Below are positions 24,392-35,288 of a stretch of DNA of 64,000 nt, in pieces (within the stretch, counting starts at the first letter, position 1; every line of letters begins with the position of its first letter). The translations under genes were made by a program, and so were the position numbers. The notes beneath the pieces were generated by a model. It was not told where the DNA came from. It did no database searches and saw only the letters and a program-made list of their open reading frames with translations. Source of the stretch: Gordius sp. MW1. Lineage: Eukaryota > Nematomorpha > Gordioida > Gordea > Gordiidae. The DNA lies in contig OZ038530.1 of NCBI GenBank assembly GCA_964036665.1, positions 11,604,001 to 11,668,000 of the forward strand, read 5' to 3'.

Positions 24392-25919
24392 CAAGCGGCT
24401 CGGTACGCCGCCAAAGTCGACTTTAAAGCGGCTTTTTTCTCGGTGCCGATACACCAAACGACGAAAAAGTACCTAGGATACGTATGGAAGCGGAAGCCCT
24501 TCGAGTACAACGTACTCCCGATGGGGGCTTCCTTTTCCCCCTTCGTCCTTCAAATGATCATCAGCGACTTAGCAAAGAAGGCGATACTTCACTCCAAGTA
24601 CAATGTTTACCTGGATGATCTTCTTATCTATAGCGCCGACTACGACAATGTACAAGAGGACCTCGAAAGGCTCGCGGAACTCGCCAAGGCCTGGGGACTC
24701 ACGATAAACGTGTCAAAGTCGTCAATCATGCCGTCACCACACATCGAACCTCGGTATGGACCTAAGACTCGATGTGTCCTCAATCAAGTGTAAGCCAAAC
24801 ACAGCTGACCGGTTACAAATCGCGGCAGACATCCTTTTCTTAGCCTTGCGACGAAACATACCGACCAATACCTTGCTTGAAGCCTTAGGGATTCTTAACT
24901 ATTTTTTCTATAATCTTACGGGAATGTCCAAATTATTCTCAAGCTTTTACAGCCTCACTCGCGATGAGCAACCCTGGTTCGATAAAAACCTAGCGGCAGA
25001 AAAACTTATGGCAATCCTCAAGCTTACGCACGACACTATCCCCCTCTACGTCAAGGCCACCAATATAGTCTACGTAGACGCCTCCGGCTCCCACATAGGG
25101 ATCGTGGATAATTTCGGCTCCCACTCAAATACCTTCGTTAACGCAGCAGCAGCCTTCGGCTGGAAGTGGAGGGAGCCACACCACATTACGCTGTCTGAAA
25201 CAGTAGCGGTACTTTACGGATATGTTCGTTCGTACCTTGGGGGACACAACCACCCAAAAATCATAACGGACTCAGCCACTGCCTACTACGTGCTCAAAAA
25301 AGGCGGTTCGAACTCGCCAGTAATCGAGGAAGTTATAGCAACATTCGTTAAAACGTACGGCCTCAAACACCTGCTTAACATACATTTTAACCTAGCGTGG
25401 ATCCCCACGGGAAAAAACCCCGCAGACCAACCGTCACGAACATGGGCACCGGACGTCCCGACGCCGAGCAACGCAACACGGACATAGATTACGTCTTAAA
25501 GCACGGGCTGCCAAACGAATCCGATATAAACCTCGATTTCTGGGAAAACGACCATCCAGAAATCGAGCTTAACCACATCCACTGGGAAAACGAAAATCCA
25601 GTTGAAGTAGTCAACCTAGAACCGTAGCAAACCCCTATGCATCATGCGTATATAAACGCCGGCCTGCCCTCCGGGTGTCACTTGCGATTTCTCCTGCGTA
25701 ACACCCTCCCTACTACTTCACCTACGACTTGCCCTCAAGCCTTTCCCAGAATTTCGCATTACACACCTTTTATTCACATTTGCGTTAATACTTACCATAT
25801 TTTTACGTGTTGTATTACTAGTTTTTGAATTGAAACGCGTGAATAAAAGCCTCCAGCGAAAGTTTCTTTAGGGAACCGTAACTGGGGGGATCCAGGATCG
25901 GGCTTAACCCGGTCCCGGA
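24392..25919 (+). mobile_element. GC-rich RT-RNase H retroelement fragment inside SAY exon
   Basis: Coding starts at the left junction in the middle of the reverse transcriptase (AKVDFKAAFFSVPIHQ at about 24410), so the element is 5' truncated. The polymerase motif YLDDLL lies at about 24610-24630. A frame change near 24755 precedes a GMDLRLD-type segment, then RNase H signals (VYVDASGS at about 25070, LSETVAVLYG at 25190, ITDSATAYYVL at 25262, NPADQPSR at 25420). A TATATAAAC box at 25650 and an AATAAA at 25845 suggest a terminal-repeat-like control region. No integrase or tyrosine recombinase is seen. Base composition is far richer in G+C than the host DNA. Likely an LTR- or DIRS-type element; the exact class is open. 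Confidence 0.75.
24395..25627 (+). pseudogene. Reverse transcriptase-RNase H, frameshifted
   Basis: Three overlapping frames carry the protein: RT fingers/palm to about 24755, the connection and RNase H from about 24756 to 25485, and an acidic tail frame to 25627. The RT metal-binding YLDD and the RNase H acidic residues (DAS, E in SETVA, D in TDSAT) are present, but the N-terminal RT is missing and the frames are split. The NPADQPSR end is shared by DIRS-type, some LTR and pararetroviral RNases H, so it does not decide the class by itself. Non-functional as it stands. Confidence 0.75.
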
Positions 25920-25968
25920 TTATAAAAATCTTGATATTGCCAAGGATAAATTGCAACAGGGTAAAGTC

Positions 25969-26186
25969 CTATAAAAGATTTTTCCTTTAAAACATACTTG
26001 CTTGGCTTTTGTGGATAATGAACTGACTAAAACACATGTAATCATAATATATCTTTACAAAATATTGGAAGTTAACTTTTTATAAAAATAATTATGACCA
26101 TTGTTTGCAAGTCAAAATAAGCTCTACTTTCCTCACTTCGTTGCTTGTTTAATTTTTTATTATACCTAGCGATATTTCTCAAAAAG
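25969..26186. other. AT-rich, probably upstream intron of the PHF10-like gene
   Basis: Begins with the acceptor side of the SAY exon on the minus strand. No further upstream exon was recognised. Confidence 0.4.
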
Positions 26187-26340
26187 TGGATTCTTAATAC
26201 TATAATTTACCATAAGTTATCTTACAACAATTTCTGTAGCCTTTTCCTTTTCCATAATGTTTGGATTCTTAATAATACAATAATTAACCATAAGTTATCT
26301 TACAACACTTTCCTGAACCTTTTCTTTTCACATTATGTAC
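26187..26340 (+). repeat. 75-bp tandem duplication
   Basis: ggattcttaata starts at 26188 and 26263, each followed by ccataagttatcttacaaca. Two copies, slightly diverged. An open frame across them is a repeat translation. Confidence 0.8.
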
Positions 26341-26924
26341 TATCAATTGTTGTCTCCATTTGAAAATTGAATCCTTGGACAACAACTTGATACTTTTTGA
26401 TCAAAATATTTTATATAGTCAACTCGACATTATTTAGCGCGGCATTTAACTACGCTGGTAAAAGGAGTGAGTAACAGACTTGATATTCATGACAAAACAA
26501 TAGCGTGAGATTGTGTTGTTGATAGTAAAAACTAGCTAACACCCCCTAAGCATGTATCTAATGGCATATCCGAGTCTCTATGACAAAAGAATATCCTACT
26601 AGTCGGTTTGCACCAAACCCACATTTAATGTCCTCAAAAAAGAGAATACTATCAACATAGGTGTGGCTATTTATGCACACCTTAATATCAGTCTAGCAGA
26701 CCCTTCGGCGGGTTCCCCGACGCTTCCATCACATCACTATTCGTAACAAAACCCTTAAAGAAAAGCGCAAATCTAGTATTTAAATAAAAATTTGTTTTTG
26801 AAGCTAAAATAGGCTTAGGTCTATTTATAAATTTTAAAATTTTGTAACTTTCTACCATATAAACATAAGTGTGTCATATTTTAAACGAATAACACAGCTA
26901 TACAAATACTGGCTTTGTGATTAC
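26341..26924. other. Spacer, nothing recognised
   Basis: Slightly higher G+C near 26690-26740 (gcagacccttcggcgggttc) but no gene or RNA I can support. Confidence 0.35.
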
Positions 26925-27125
26925 ATCCTGTTACCATTAATTATGATAGAGAATTCTGGGCTGAAAAATAATCTGTTTTTAGTTTTTTTTCCCCATAATT
27001 ACCAGTTTTTTTAGATATACGAGCAAGAAGTGTTCACTAAATATTAAAAATGCCGTGGCAATATAGCCTCAAAAAAGTTTAAAAAGGCTATTTTTGGACC
27101 TTCAACCTCGTTTAAATATAAAATG
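26925..27125. repeat. Short copy of the 3600-4405 foldback family
   Basis: Shares gattacatcctgt, aattatgatagagaattct, tgccgtggcaatatagcct and ggaccttcaacctcgttt with the large foldback, but lacks its centre and most of the arms. It looks like an internal-deletion derivative. Confidence 0.75.
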
Positions 27126-28080
27126 TTGAAAAATTTTACAGCAATTTTTTAATAAAAGTAGCGATTGAAAAACCAAAAAGATTGCTCTATGATCAACTTG
27201 GAACATGGCTAGAGGGTTTTTTATAAAAATCGGTCCAGAGAGGATATGCAAAAATTCTGTAAATTAAAATTTGCAATATACATGCCAAGCGTTTAAAATT
27301 TGGTCATCAAAGGGATGGGGGCGATTATTATGAAAAATCAAGCCTTTTATGACAACAACCCTTAGGCTAGTTCCAGACCACCACCATGCCAAATAAATTT
27401 TCTTAAATATTCGTTTTGCCTAACTTAGTAATAAAATTAAGGGAAATATTAGAAAAGATCACAATTCTAAAATCGGCACATAATTTAATGTAGTTATTCT
27501 CATTAAACTTGAGTTGTCTCTAAAACTTGGGGACTGTTTAAAATAGTTATGGGATTTTTTATAACTATTTTTTATAACTGTTAATATGAAAATAAAGTGG
27601 TTTTAATTAGAACTTTAAAAGCATTTATAATCATTAGTAATTAATTTAATAAGAGTTTTAAACAAATTTAAGATTCGAATAACTATATAATAATAAATCT
27701 TATTTAAAAAATCAATAAAAGCATGGATGGTCATTATGTTTTAAGTTCCTCAATCCTATTTTTTGTTGCACAACAACTCTTTATTTTTATTAGAGATAGA
27801 AAAGATAGTCAATTTGCTAACTCGTCAATGTACCAACTCTTAATCGACGACAAAATAAAAACTTGATTTTTAATAAAATTTGTAGATTTACTACATTCCT
27901 CACAAAAAGCAATACCAGTTCAAAGTTCCGTGTCACAAAAATATAACTTCTAGTTCTTATTTTACTTTTTCCAAAGGAGCGAATGCAAGATTTATATTTT
28001 TTTATCCGCCTTCATCTTTTATGTTATTTTATGTCTATTCATTTTAAGTTATGTTTATAACTTAAACAAAATTTATGGTC
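27126..28080. other. AT-rich stretch, nothing recognised
   Basis: No gene, RNA or transposon boundary seen before the rRNA fragment. Confidence 0.4.
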
Positions 28081-28428
28081 TTGATTTGTCTGGTAAATTC
28101 CGATAATGAACAAGACTCTAACTACTTACTAGAACGCCGATCATTTTCGTCGGCGAAGCTTCTTAGAGGGACAAGCGACGATATTTTCAGTCGCACGAGA
28201 TTGAGCAATAACAGATCTGTGATGCCCTTAGATGTCTGGGGCTGCACGCGCGCTACACTGAAAAAAATCAGCGTGTCATACTCCTGGTCCGAAATGATCC
28301 TAGGTAATCCGTTGAAACTCTTTCGTGATGGGGATAGGGAATTGTAATTATTTTCCTTGGACGAGGAATTCCTAATAAGTGCGAGCCATAAGCTCGTGTT
28401 GACTAAGTCCCTGCCCTTTGTACACACC
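28081..28428 (+). pseudogene. 18S rRNA fragment (3' domain), decayed
   Basis: The run follows the conserved 3' part of eukaryotic small-subunit rRNA in order: gatttgtctgg, cttcttagagggacaagcg, cacgagattgagcaataaca, tgatgcccttagatgtc, ggggctgcacgcgcgctaca, aatccgttgaaactctttcg, gacgaggaattcct, aagtccctgccctttgtaca. Substitutions at normally fixed sites and the abrupt ends show a relic about 350 bp long, not a working rDNA unit. Open frames on both strands here are accidental. It is the best internal clue to the organism's phylum. Confidence 0.92.
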
Positions 28429-28560
28429 AAAAATCCTTAAGTCTGAGACCGCAAAAATCATCAGTTTTATGTCATTTTTATAACTTTTTAAATTTTTGAT
28501 AGGTGATATTCTAGTGAAAAAAAAAACGTATTTTATTTTTTTATTATTTTTTATATAATA

Positions 28561-29478
28561 CTAGCTGACCCGGCAAACTTTGTTTTGCTATACACATTAT
28601 TGCTAAAAAATATTATAAGTGTGTGGGCATGTGGTTATGATATAAATAGAAATGGAGCGTTGTGACAATGATGACCATAAATTGACAATCTATTTATTTC
28701 ATACTTTATACCTTATCAAATTAACAAATATACTTTAAATTACATTTTTTGATAGCTATATATACATCAGATTATGGCAATTAAAAATAAAATAATATAA
28801 ATGATGGAGGCAAAACAACTAACTTACTATAATGTGTGGGGATATTTTTTGCAGAAGTTTTATCTAAATTGTAATGTTTTACAATCGATGGAAAGTAAAC
28901 GTAAATAACTAATTGCAGGTAAGGAGTTTGTCGGGGAATGAAGGGGAGAGAGAAATTTTTATTTATTGTTTCCTGGGGGGTTGTTGGTCTACCGGTTTAA
29001 CATTTTTATTATACTTTTAAATATCTAATTCGAGAAAACTTCAGCCTTGTATGTATGACGTCATTATTGTATATGATGCTATAAATGAAACTGGCCGAAA
29101 AATGTCCGATATTTTTAAAACGAAAAGGTATTTTAGAAATCTTAAAAAGCTATTTTACCCCTGGCCGCCCTGGGCATCTACGGCTGAATTTTCGCGCGAA
29201 TCGTGCCGGTAGTTTCAGAATTTAACATTTTTATTATACCTTTAAATATCTAATTCGAGAAAACATGACGTCATTATTGTATATGATGCTATAAATGAAA
29301 CTGGCGGGAAATGTCCGATATTTTTAAAACTAAAAGGAATTTTAGGATTCTGAAAAGGCTATTACCCCTGGCCGCCCTGGAAACCTACGGGTAAAGTTTC
29401 GCGCGAAGGGGTAGTTTTAGAATTTAGCCCTTACATACATACATACAATACATACATACACTTTACTTTATATATAGA
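28561..29478 (-). mobile_element. Non-autonomous Helitron with both ends intact, minus strand
   Basis: Read on the minus strand it begins A^TCTATATATAAAG near 29478 and ends with hairpin GCAAAACAAAGTTTGCC, 11 nt, CTAG^T at 28561. The element is 918 bp. It carries a 225-bp direct duplication (28999 and 29224) with conserved gaaaactgg/ccgatatttttaaaac blocks, and a catacata microsatellite at 29427-29460. No helicase coding is visible. Confidence 0.85.
28999..29420 (-). repeat. 225-bp duplication inside Helitron
   Basis: aacatttttattatac starts at 28999 and 29224. Both units hold gacgtcattattgtatatga and acccctggccgccctgg. The second unit is slightly shorter. Confidence 0.85.
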
Positions 29479-30085
29479 TTTAATTAATACATACTATAAT
29501 ACTTTTATATATTGTGGTATATGTTATCCCCTCAGCTAGTGCCAAATTTTTGCAATTTAAATTTTTCCTTGAATGGTGTGGTAAAAGATAAAATTGTCAT
29601 ATTATTTACTTTTAACCTATATTTATAACTAAGAATTATTTTTAAAAGGTGTATAAATTTTCCAGATCAAAATGTATCAAGATAAAAGGCCTAAATTATC
29701 TTATTAAATCTAATAAATTATGAAAAAATGAGTTAATGAAAATTTTATTTATACAAAATTAATTGCAAAATTCATAAAATACATTTATTTATTAACTAAA
29801 GACTAAATTATATTTACAATTAAAACTTACTAATATTTCGGGGGAGGCATGTAGGTTTCTAAATTCATTGGAAAATACGTGGGAAATTGTTTTCAAGCAA
29901 AAATTACAACAGCGAATATAATACGATTTAATGTTTAAACTTTTTTTTCTGTACTAATTTTTTTAATTTGATATTACCTTTTTCACAAATCTTATTAAAA
30001 AAGACATCTTTAATATCAAATTTATAAAAATTTAGGATTAATTTAGGTGGTTATTATGATCCAGACCTAATTGAAAATACCATAT
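29479..30085. other. AT-rich spacer, nothing recognised
   Basis: No supported feature. Confidence 0.4.
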
Positions 30086-30928
30086 AGGGGAAACCGGGGA
30101 TAGAATAGTCGTAAGAAATTAAATCACGTTTTATAAATTTGTTCAAATTTAATGCTAAAAATTATTTTTAAGATTTTAGGAAAAAAAATTTAGTGGATAA
30201 TAATAATTTTACAAATTAAGTTAAAATAAACAAAAATTCTAATATTTTTGAAAATGCCCAAGGCAAGTCATAGTCCCGTTTAGTAAATAGAATAGCCTTT
30301 GCCTTTTTACTTTCTATTGTATGTCAACTCAAATTAATTAAGGATTGTTTTATTATAGAAAACATAGAGGTTAAATTTAACATTTTACAAAAAAGGTAAA
30401 TATATTAACCTGACTTTGGAACGCATAAGACAAATTCTGCATTGGACAAGCTTTATGAATAGTTTATAAATGTATAATTATAGTCTATTTATCTTCAGAA
30501 TTAAAATAAGTTAAAATATTAAACTTAATCTTTGTTTTTTAAATTTCGCCATTTGTATTTAGAGGTAAAATACAATGAGGATCTCCGATTCGACTCCTAT
30601 TTTGTAATACAAATAATAAATAACATCTCATATTGCAAATTAAAATTTAATCACTAGACAGTTTTATATAAAAAATATCCCTATACGATAATACTTGGAT
30701 TAGTTTATAATAGGAAACCAAAAATTTTTCAGTGCTTAAAATTAAAGCTAATAATAGCCCCAAAAATTTACCTCTTAAAATTTGTAACTTATTGTTTCCA
30801 ACCAAAAAATGTTTTGCTTATATTTTATGACAAAATACACAAACGGTTAAATGTTTAATGATTGTTATTTAAAAAAATTATTACAAAATACAAGTAGCCA
30901 CGGGCTATAACTAGCCCCGGTATCACCT
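30086..30928. mobile_element. DNA transposon with AGGGGARACCGGGG ends
   Basis: Starts AGGGGAAACCGGGGATAG and ends with the complement of AGGTGATACCGGGGCTAG. A second copy, reversed and carrying a large insertion, is at 48742-51333; both share a tcaactcaaattaatt block inside. No transposase recognised, and no clear target duplication. Confidence 0.65.
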
Positions 30929-33092
30929 ACTCTTAATTGACATGATTAAAATGCACAGAGATTCGATTATATTTCTTGTTAAGCTACTACTTAGATCCTT
31001 ACATTTAGTAACTTTTTTTAAAGATATGTCCAAATATGTCTTGTGTCATATTGACTCATTAAGCCAACAAAGGGATACTTAAATTATATTTTAAATGACT
31101 TATTATTGCTGCTTTTATTAAAACCTGCTTTAATAGTTTGCACTACCGTTTTTTTCATTAAATTTAAATAATGATCGGGTATAATAAGCCAAGTACGTAT
31201 ATTTTTCATTTTAACCTTTCATAAAATAAACATGCTATAAAATTTTGGTCGTTCCTCTGCTCTAATTTCCCATTTTAAAAGTATATATGGTTTTGTTCAT
31301 TTTTTTAATGTCGTTCTAGGAACGAGATACTTGCAATTCAATTTTCCATATTTGGCATAATATAAATATATTGCATAACAATTTAATTGCCTGGGTTAAA
31401 AAGAAGTCGGGAAATGCTAGAGTTAGCAAAATATGGATAACCGTTTTGGTGACATTAATCTTGTTTGTGATGATTTAATGGCATTAATTAGGCGACATAT
31501 CGCTGAAAAGTCCTATAACATATACATTATTATTTACTTTAACCGTAGGCTATATCAATAACTATTACATTCTGAATTAGTTCAGAGTAGCAACAGCATT
31601 TTCAAAAATTCGATACAATTAGGCAAAATTAGATTACTTAACATATATAAGTACTCTTTATATTATCCCATATAGTTTCCCTGCTGTTCGCGTTAAATTA
31701 GATGAAACATAAATTTTCATTCTCGCAGTATTTGTTCGATAAAATGGCATTGATTATACATGACACCAAGGTAAAATTTGTGATAAGTTGTTAATTAAAA
31801 CAATGTCCATTGTCATGGAAATAAGCTTAGTCGAGTCGAGGGTAGAGATGTAGCAAGAAGATAACACCTTAATCCACCTCCTCCCCAATGTTTCTAAAAG
31901 CAGCATCTAACTAAACTCTGTACATATAAAACGCCCTAACAACAATAGTCGCGAAATTTTATGGGTAAATTAGACAATGGCAACCATAGAGACCTAGGTA
32001 TAGCTTAGCTTGACTTGACTGAGGAGAGAGTAGAGATAGCGTATATGCATACGTGAGGTAATAAACTTACCTTTCCTGTACAGAGAGCGTGGAACAGAAA
32101 GGTGTGGCTGTCACCGCATAAAAGTCAATCCTGAATTTATTTATTAGACGAGAATGATTTAATGTAAATGAAGCCAAAATTAATAAATACATTTTACTGT
32201 ATGAGATAAAATTGTAGCATAATGAATACTTGTTAACTAAAATTATTCTTAAATTTGCATAATGTATTGCACATTACTCAGAATTCTTCAGTTGAAATTA
32301 TAAATCCATACAAAAATTTTCAATGTGAGTGAAAGTGTGGTTTTAGCAACAATAGCACTGAGTGAATATCGTTATACTGTTCCGGGGTCGATTTTCATCC
32401 TATAGAAACTTACAGACATTAAATTTAATTGCCATTGTTTCAATTTCTCTCAAAAATTCTAAGTGATATTCAGAGAAAGTCGGTCAAACTTCAGTAGCTA
32501 TATTAAGGTAAAAACAATTTCGAAAAAGTAAAAGTAATTTGATCAATTTTCTCTCATATCGATGTAGATGAGATGTCTTTCTATTCTATACACAATTTTG
32601 TATATATGGGTCATTAGTCATTGAGACTTGATTGTGATCTTAGACCCCTATGGTTATGTTATGATGCTTATGTATTTTACAACCTTGCCTTCCCTATCAC
32701 CACGCCACATTTAATATTGCATATTTAAAGGTATTATGTCTTTAACAGAGTGTTATTGCTACCTTCATCTTTATTCTCACCCCCCCCCCCCCAACTCTTT
32801 TCCATGCAAAACTCGAGGTTAAGGTAATCCCGTGTCTTCATTAAGGGCCTTTGTTTACTTAGACATTTGCATTTCTTAAATGAGAAACCTAAAGCTTGCT
32901 TTGCTATTTTTTAAATAAATTCCAACATTATTTAGCATTAATTCGGGTTAAATTTATTTCTAAAATATTTTGATTCTGGAAATCCTCAGTGAAAGGTAAA
33001 CTATACGCATTATTTTTATATTATTTTAAAGCCTCGGATTTACTGTAGAATATGCGATTAAGTATGTCAAATTCTTGCAAAACATCAACATT
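30929..33092. other. Intergenic, nothing firm
   Basis: Mostly AT-rich. The minus strand has a consensus-like donor, GGAAAG|GTAAGT, near 32070-32080, following a GC-richer 60-bp block, which could be the end of an untranslated exon. No reading frame supports a gene. A C run lies at 32780. Confidence 0.35.
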
Positions 33093-33255
33093 CATGGGCG
33101 TAGCCAGGTTTTGGATTAAGGGGGGGGGGGCAAAACTTTTAAAAGCTCAATTAGAGGGGGTCAAAACATAATTTTTTTTTATTTTTTTAAAGTTTTTGCA
33201 TTGAAAATTTTTTTTTCTCTCAAATTACCCCCCCCCCCCGGCTACGCCTATGTCA
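33093..33255. mobile_element. MITE of the GGGCGTAGCCAGG family
   Basis: catgggcgtagccaggtttt at the left, then a run of 10 or more G; the right end has a C run and cggctacgcctatg. No coding. Confidence 0.75.
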
Positions 33256-33930
33256 ACATTGCTAATATTTTTTTTTTTAACTGCGACCAATAATATATTT
33301 TTTGCAATTCTGGCATTCTAATTTACACAAATTTAATATTTTTACTTATATTATTATAAAGTTGCCACACAGGCGATCTTACGCTAATTATTTGGATTAT
33401 TAACTATTTTGCATATGTTTATTTATAATCTTTTATTTTTGTTATAATTATCATTATGACTTTTAATGGTAAACTATTAATGATTAACCCTTAACTCAAC
33501 AATTAAATGTTGAAAACTTGCTGGGGACAAATATTTTGACTTTCCGGAAATTTAAGTACAAATTAATTAAGCTTTTTGATCCTTTGTTAGCCTTTTGTTC
33601 CTTTATCTGTAACGAAGGCATCATTAAAGTATATATAATCTTGTTTTTTAATTAAAATCCTCAAAGGTACGTTATTTTAAAATTAATCAAACTATTTCCG
33701 GATTTTATATAAATATACCAAAAGGTTTATTTCTAGCCAAAATTCTTATTTCTTATATTAACATTTCTTGGTTTATGTTTAATCTAATTATATTATAACT
33801 CTTTATGGAGAAGAATTTATAAAATAGTTTTCGTATTAAATCGCTAATTATGCAACAAAAACATATTATAACTAGCTTAGGCAAAGCGAAGATTGGAGAA
33901 CTCGACTTAAAATAAATTGAAGACCAGTTG
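33256..33930. other. AT-rich spacer, nothing recognised
   Basis: No supported feature. Confidence 0.4.
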
Positions 33931-34076
33931 TCATGGGCGTAGCCAGGGATGACGAAAAATTTTTTTTTTCCAATTCAAAACCCTTCAAAATTAAAAAATT
34001 ATGTTTTGCCCCTCCCTAATTGAACTTTTAAACGTTTTGCCCCCCCCCCAATCCAAACCTGGCTAGGCCCATGCCA
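33931..34076. mobile_element. MITE of the GGGCGTAGCCAGG family
   Basis: tcatgggcgtagccaggg at the left and aacctggctaggcccatgcc at the right, with a C run at 34040. About 145 bp, non-coding. Confidence 0.75.
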
Positions 34077-35288
34077 TTTGTATATGTTTTATGCCCTGAA
34101 TAATATTTGCTTGCTACTTTTTATTATTCCATTGGAGCACTGGCTTGCATAATTTATTTCAATACTTAAATAACGATCCCATAAAACTTATACCGTTTAA
34201 CACAGGTCACTTCATTCCTTACCTTTTAATAACCTTTTGTCAGAGCGCTTAAACTGGATCACAACAACTGTGCTCTAATGCGACGCAAAATCATGGAATA
34301 TATAACAAGTTATTGATATAATTTATTAACTGGAATGTTTGGAACAGCCATGGGATAAAACTTTTAAATGCATATTTAAACTAATCATATGCGCAAACAA
34401 CATGTAAGCCTCCTTGATGCACAAGCGTTTTAGTTTTACCTTACGGAGCTGTTAAGCGTGTCAGATACAATGTATATTAACACACTTTTAAAAGTCAAAG
34501 GTCTTCGACCCATTATATGATATTGTTAAATGAAATGAGAAGATACCAGACGTGTATTAAAAAGTCTATATTAAAATTTTTTATTCTTCTAATTAATTTA
34601 CATTATTGTTTTATTAAATTTTAGAACTAATAAAAATAATAATTCAATTTTATATACCAATAATTATTTTGAGACGGAGGAGGAATTAGTTGATGTGATT
34701 ATTCGTTAGACCGATAGATAGGATACATTCTGGAGTAATAAAAACCACAAAATATGGTTGATTGTGAATCGTTTTAGTTATGGATGAAGTTCAAATATCA
34801 ATAAAATTGTAAAGATTAATCATATTAACTTAAAGAGTTGATTTTTTTTTGTTTTATCTAAGATAAATTTAATCGAGATTTGTATTGATATCTAGGTTAA
34901 TATCTGCCACTTTTATAAAAATAATTAGGTCTTGGTCTTGACGTATCAAGAACCCTTCAATCACAAGGCAATATATTATAGATAAGATCAATCGAATTGT
35001 GCCTATTTTAATTAACCATATTAATTATATCAAATGAGTTAATGTACCGTAATGTTGTTATTTTGCTTATGAATTACATTTAAATATCTAAGTTTTAATT
35101 CATTTCGTTGTTTGGGTGAATAAAAGTGAAAAAGTAATTATATCGTGTCTCATGCATCTAATTTATTAATTTTCTTATAAGTTGATTATTACCAATATTA
35201 TCATAGTCATCTGTACAACTCTGAATCCAGATCTATATATAGAAAAGACAGTTAAACAGTTAATAATTATTAAATTTTTTTTATTTAG
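34077..35288. other. Upstream intron or leader of the 929-codon ORF
   Basis: AT-rich with no element recognised. It ends in a textbook acceptor (tttttttatttAG) that abuts the ATG at 35289, so at least its 3' part is likely an intron behind a non-coding first exon not found here. Confidence 0.5.

Larger units (their letters stand above)
22014..25968 (-). pseudogene. PHF10/BAF45a-like chromatin protein, dead copy
   Basis: PHF10 is a BAF/PBAF remodelling subunit with an N-terminal SAY domain and two PHD fingers. Minus-strand pieces in order are as follows. SAY exon first part (25920-25968, after acceptor TTTTATAG): LYPVAIYPWQYQDFY. SAY second part (24232-24391): KRYTANDLEKLPINT and on to a donor at 24231. 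A 34-nt exon (22955-22988): KRPPVPKL. PHD1 second half (22705-22816): GHPACF, a frame break, then WQCIECKTCFLC. PHD2 (22014-22160): [18 protein letters not shown], then WVC-stop-LC. Four lesions are seen: a retroelement inside the SAY exon, loss of the first half of PHD1, a frameshift in PHD1, and a TAA inside the last CxxC of PHD2. Introns remain, so it is not a processed copy. Identification rests on recalled family motifs. Confidence 0.8.

Noticed and set aside
24395-25627. Hepadnavirus/pararetrovirus origin of the RT-RNase H fragment
   Set aside because: Some short motifs are compatible, but the same motifs occur in DIRS and LTR elements, and no capsid, envelope or terminal-protein region is present. 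Left as an open classification question.
28075-28430. 90- and 102-codon frames on opposite strands
   Set aside because: The interval is 18S rRNA sequence; open frames in structured rRNA are incidental.
32020-32140. Minus-strand untranslated exon ending GGAAAG|GTAAGT
   Set aside because: A single good donor without a reading frame or acceptor partner is insufficient.
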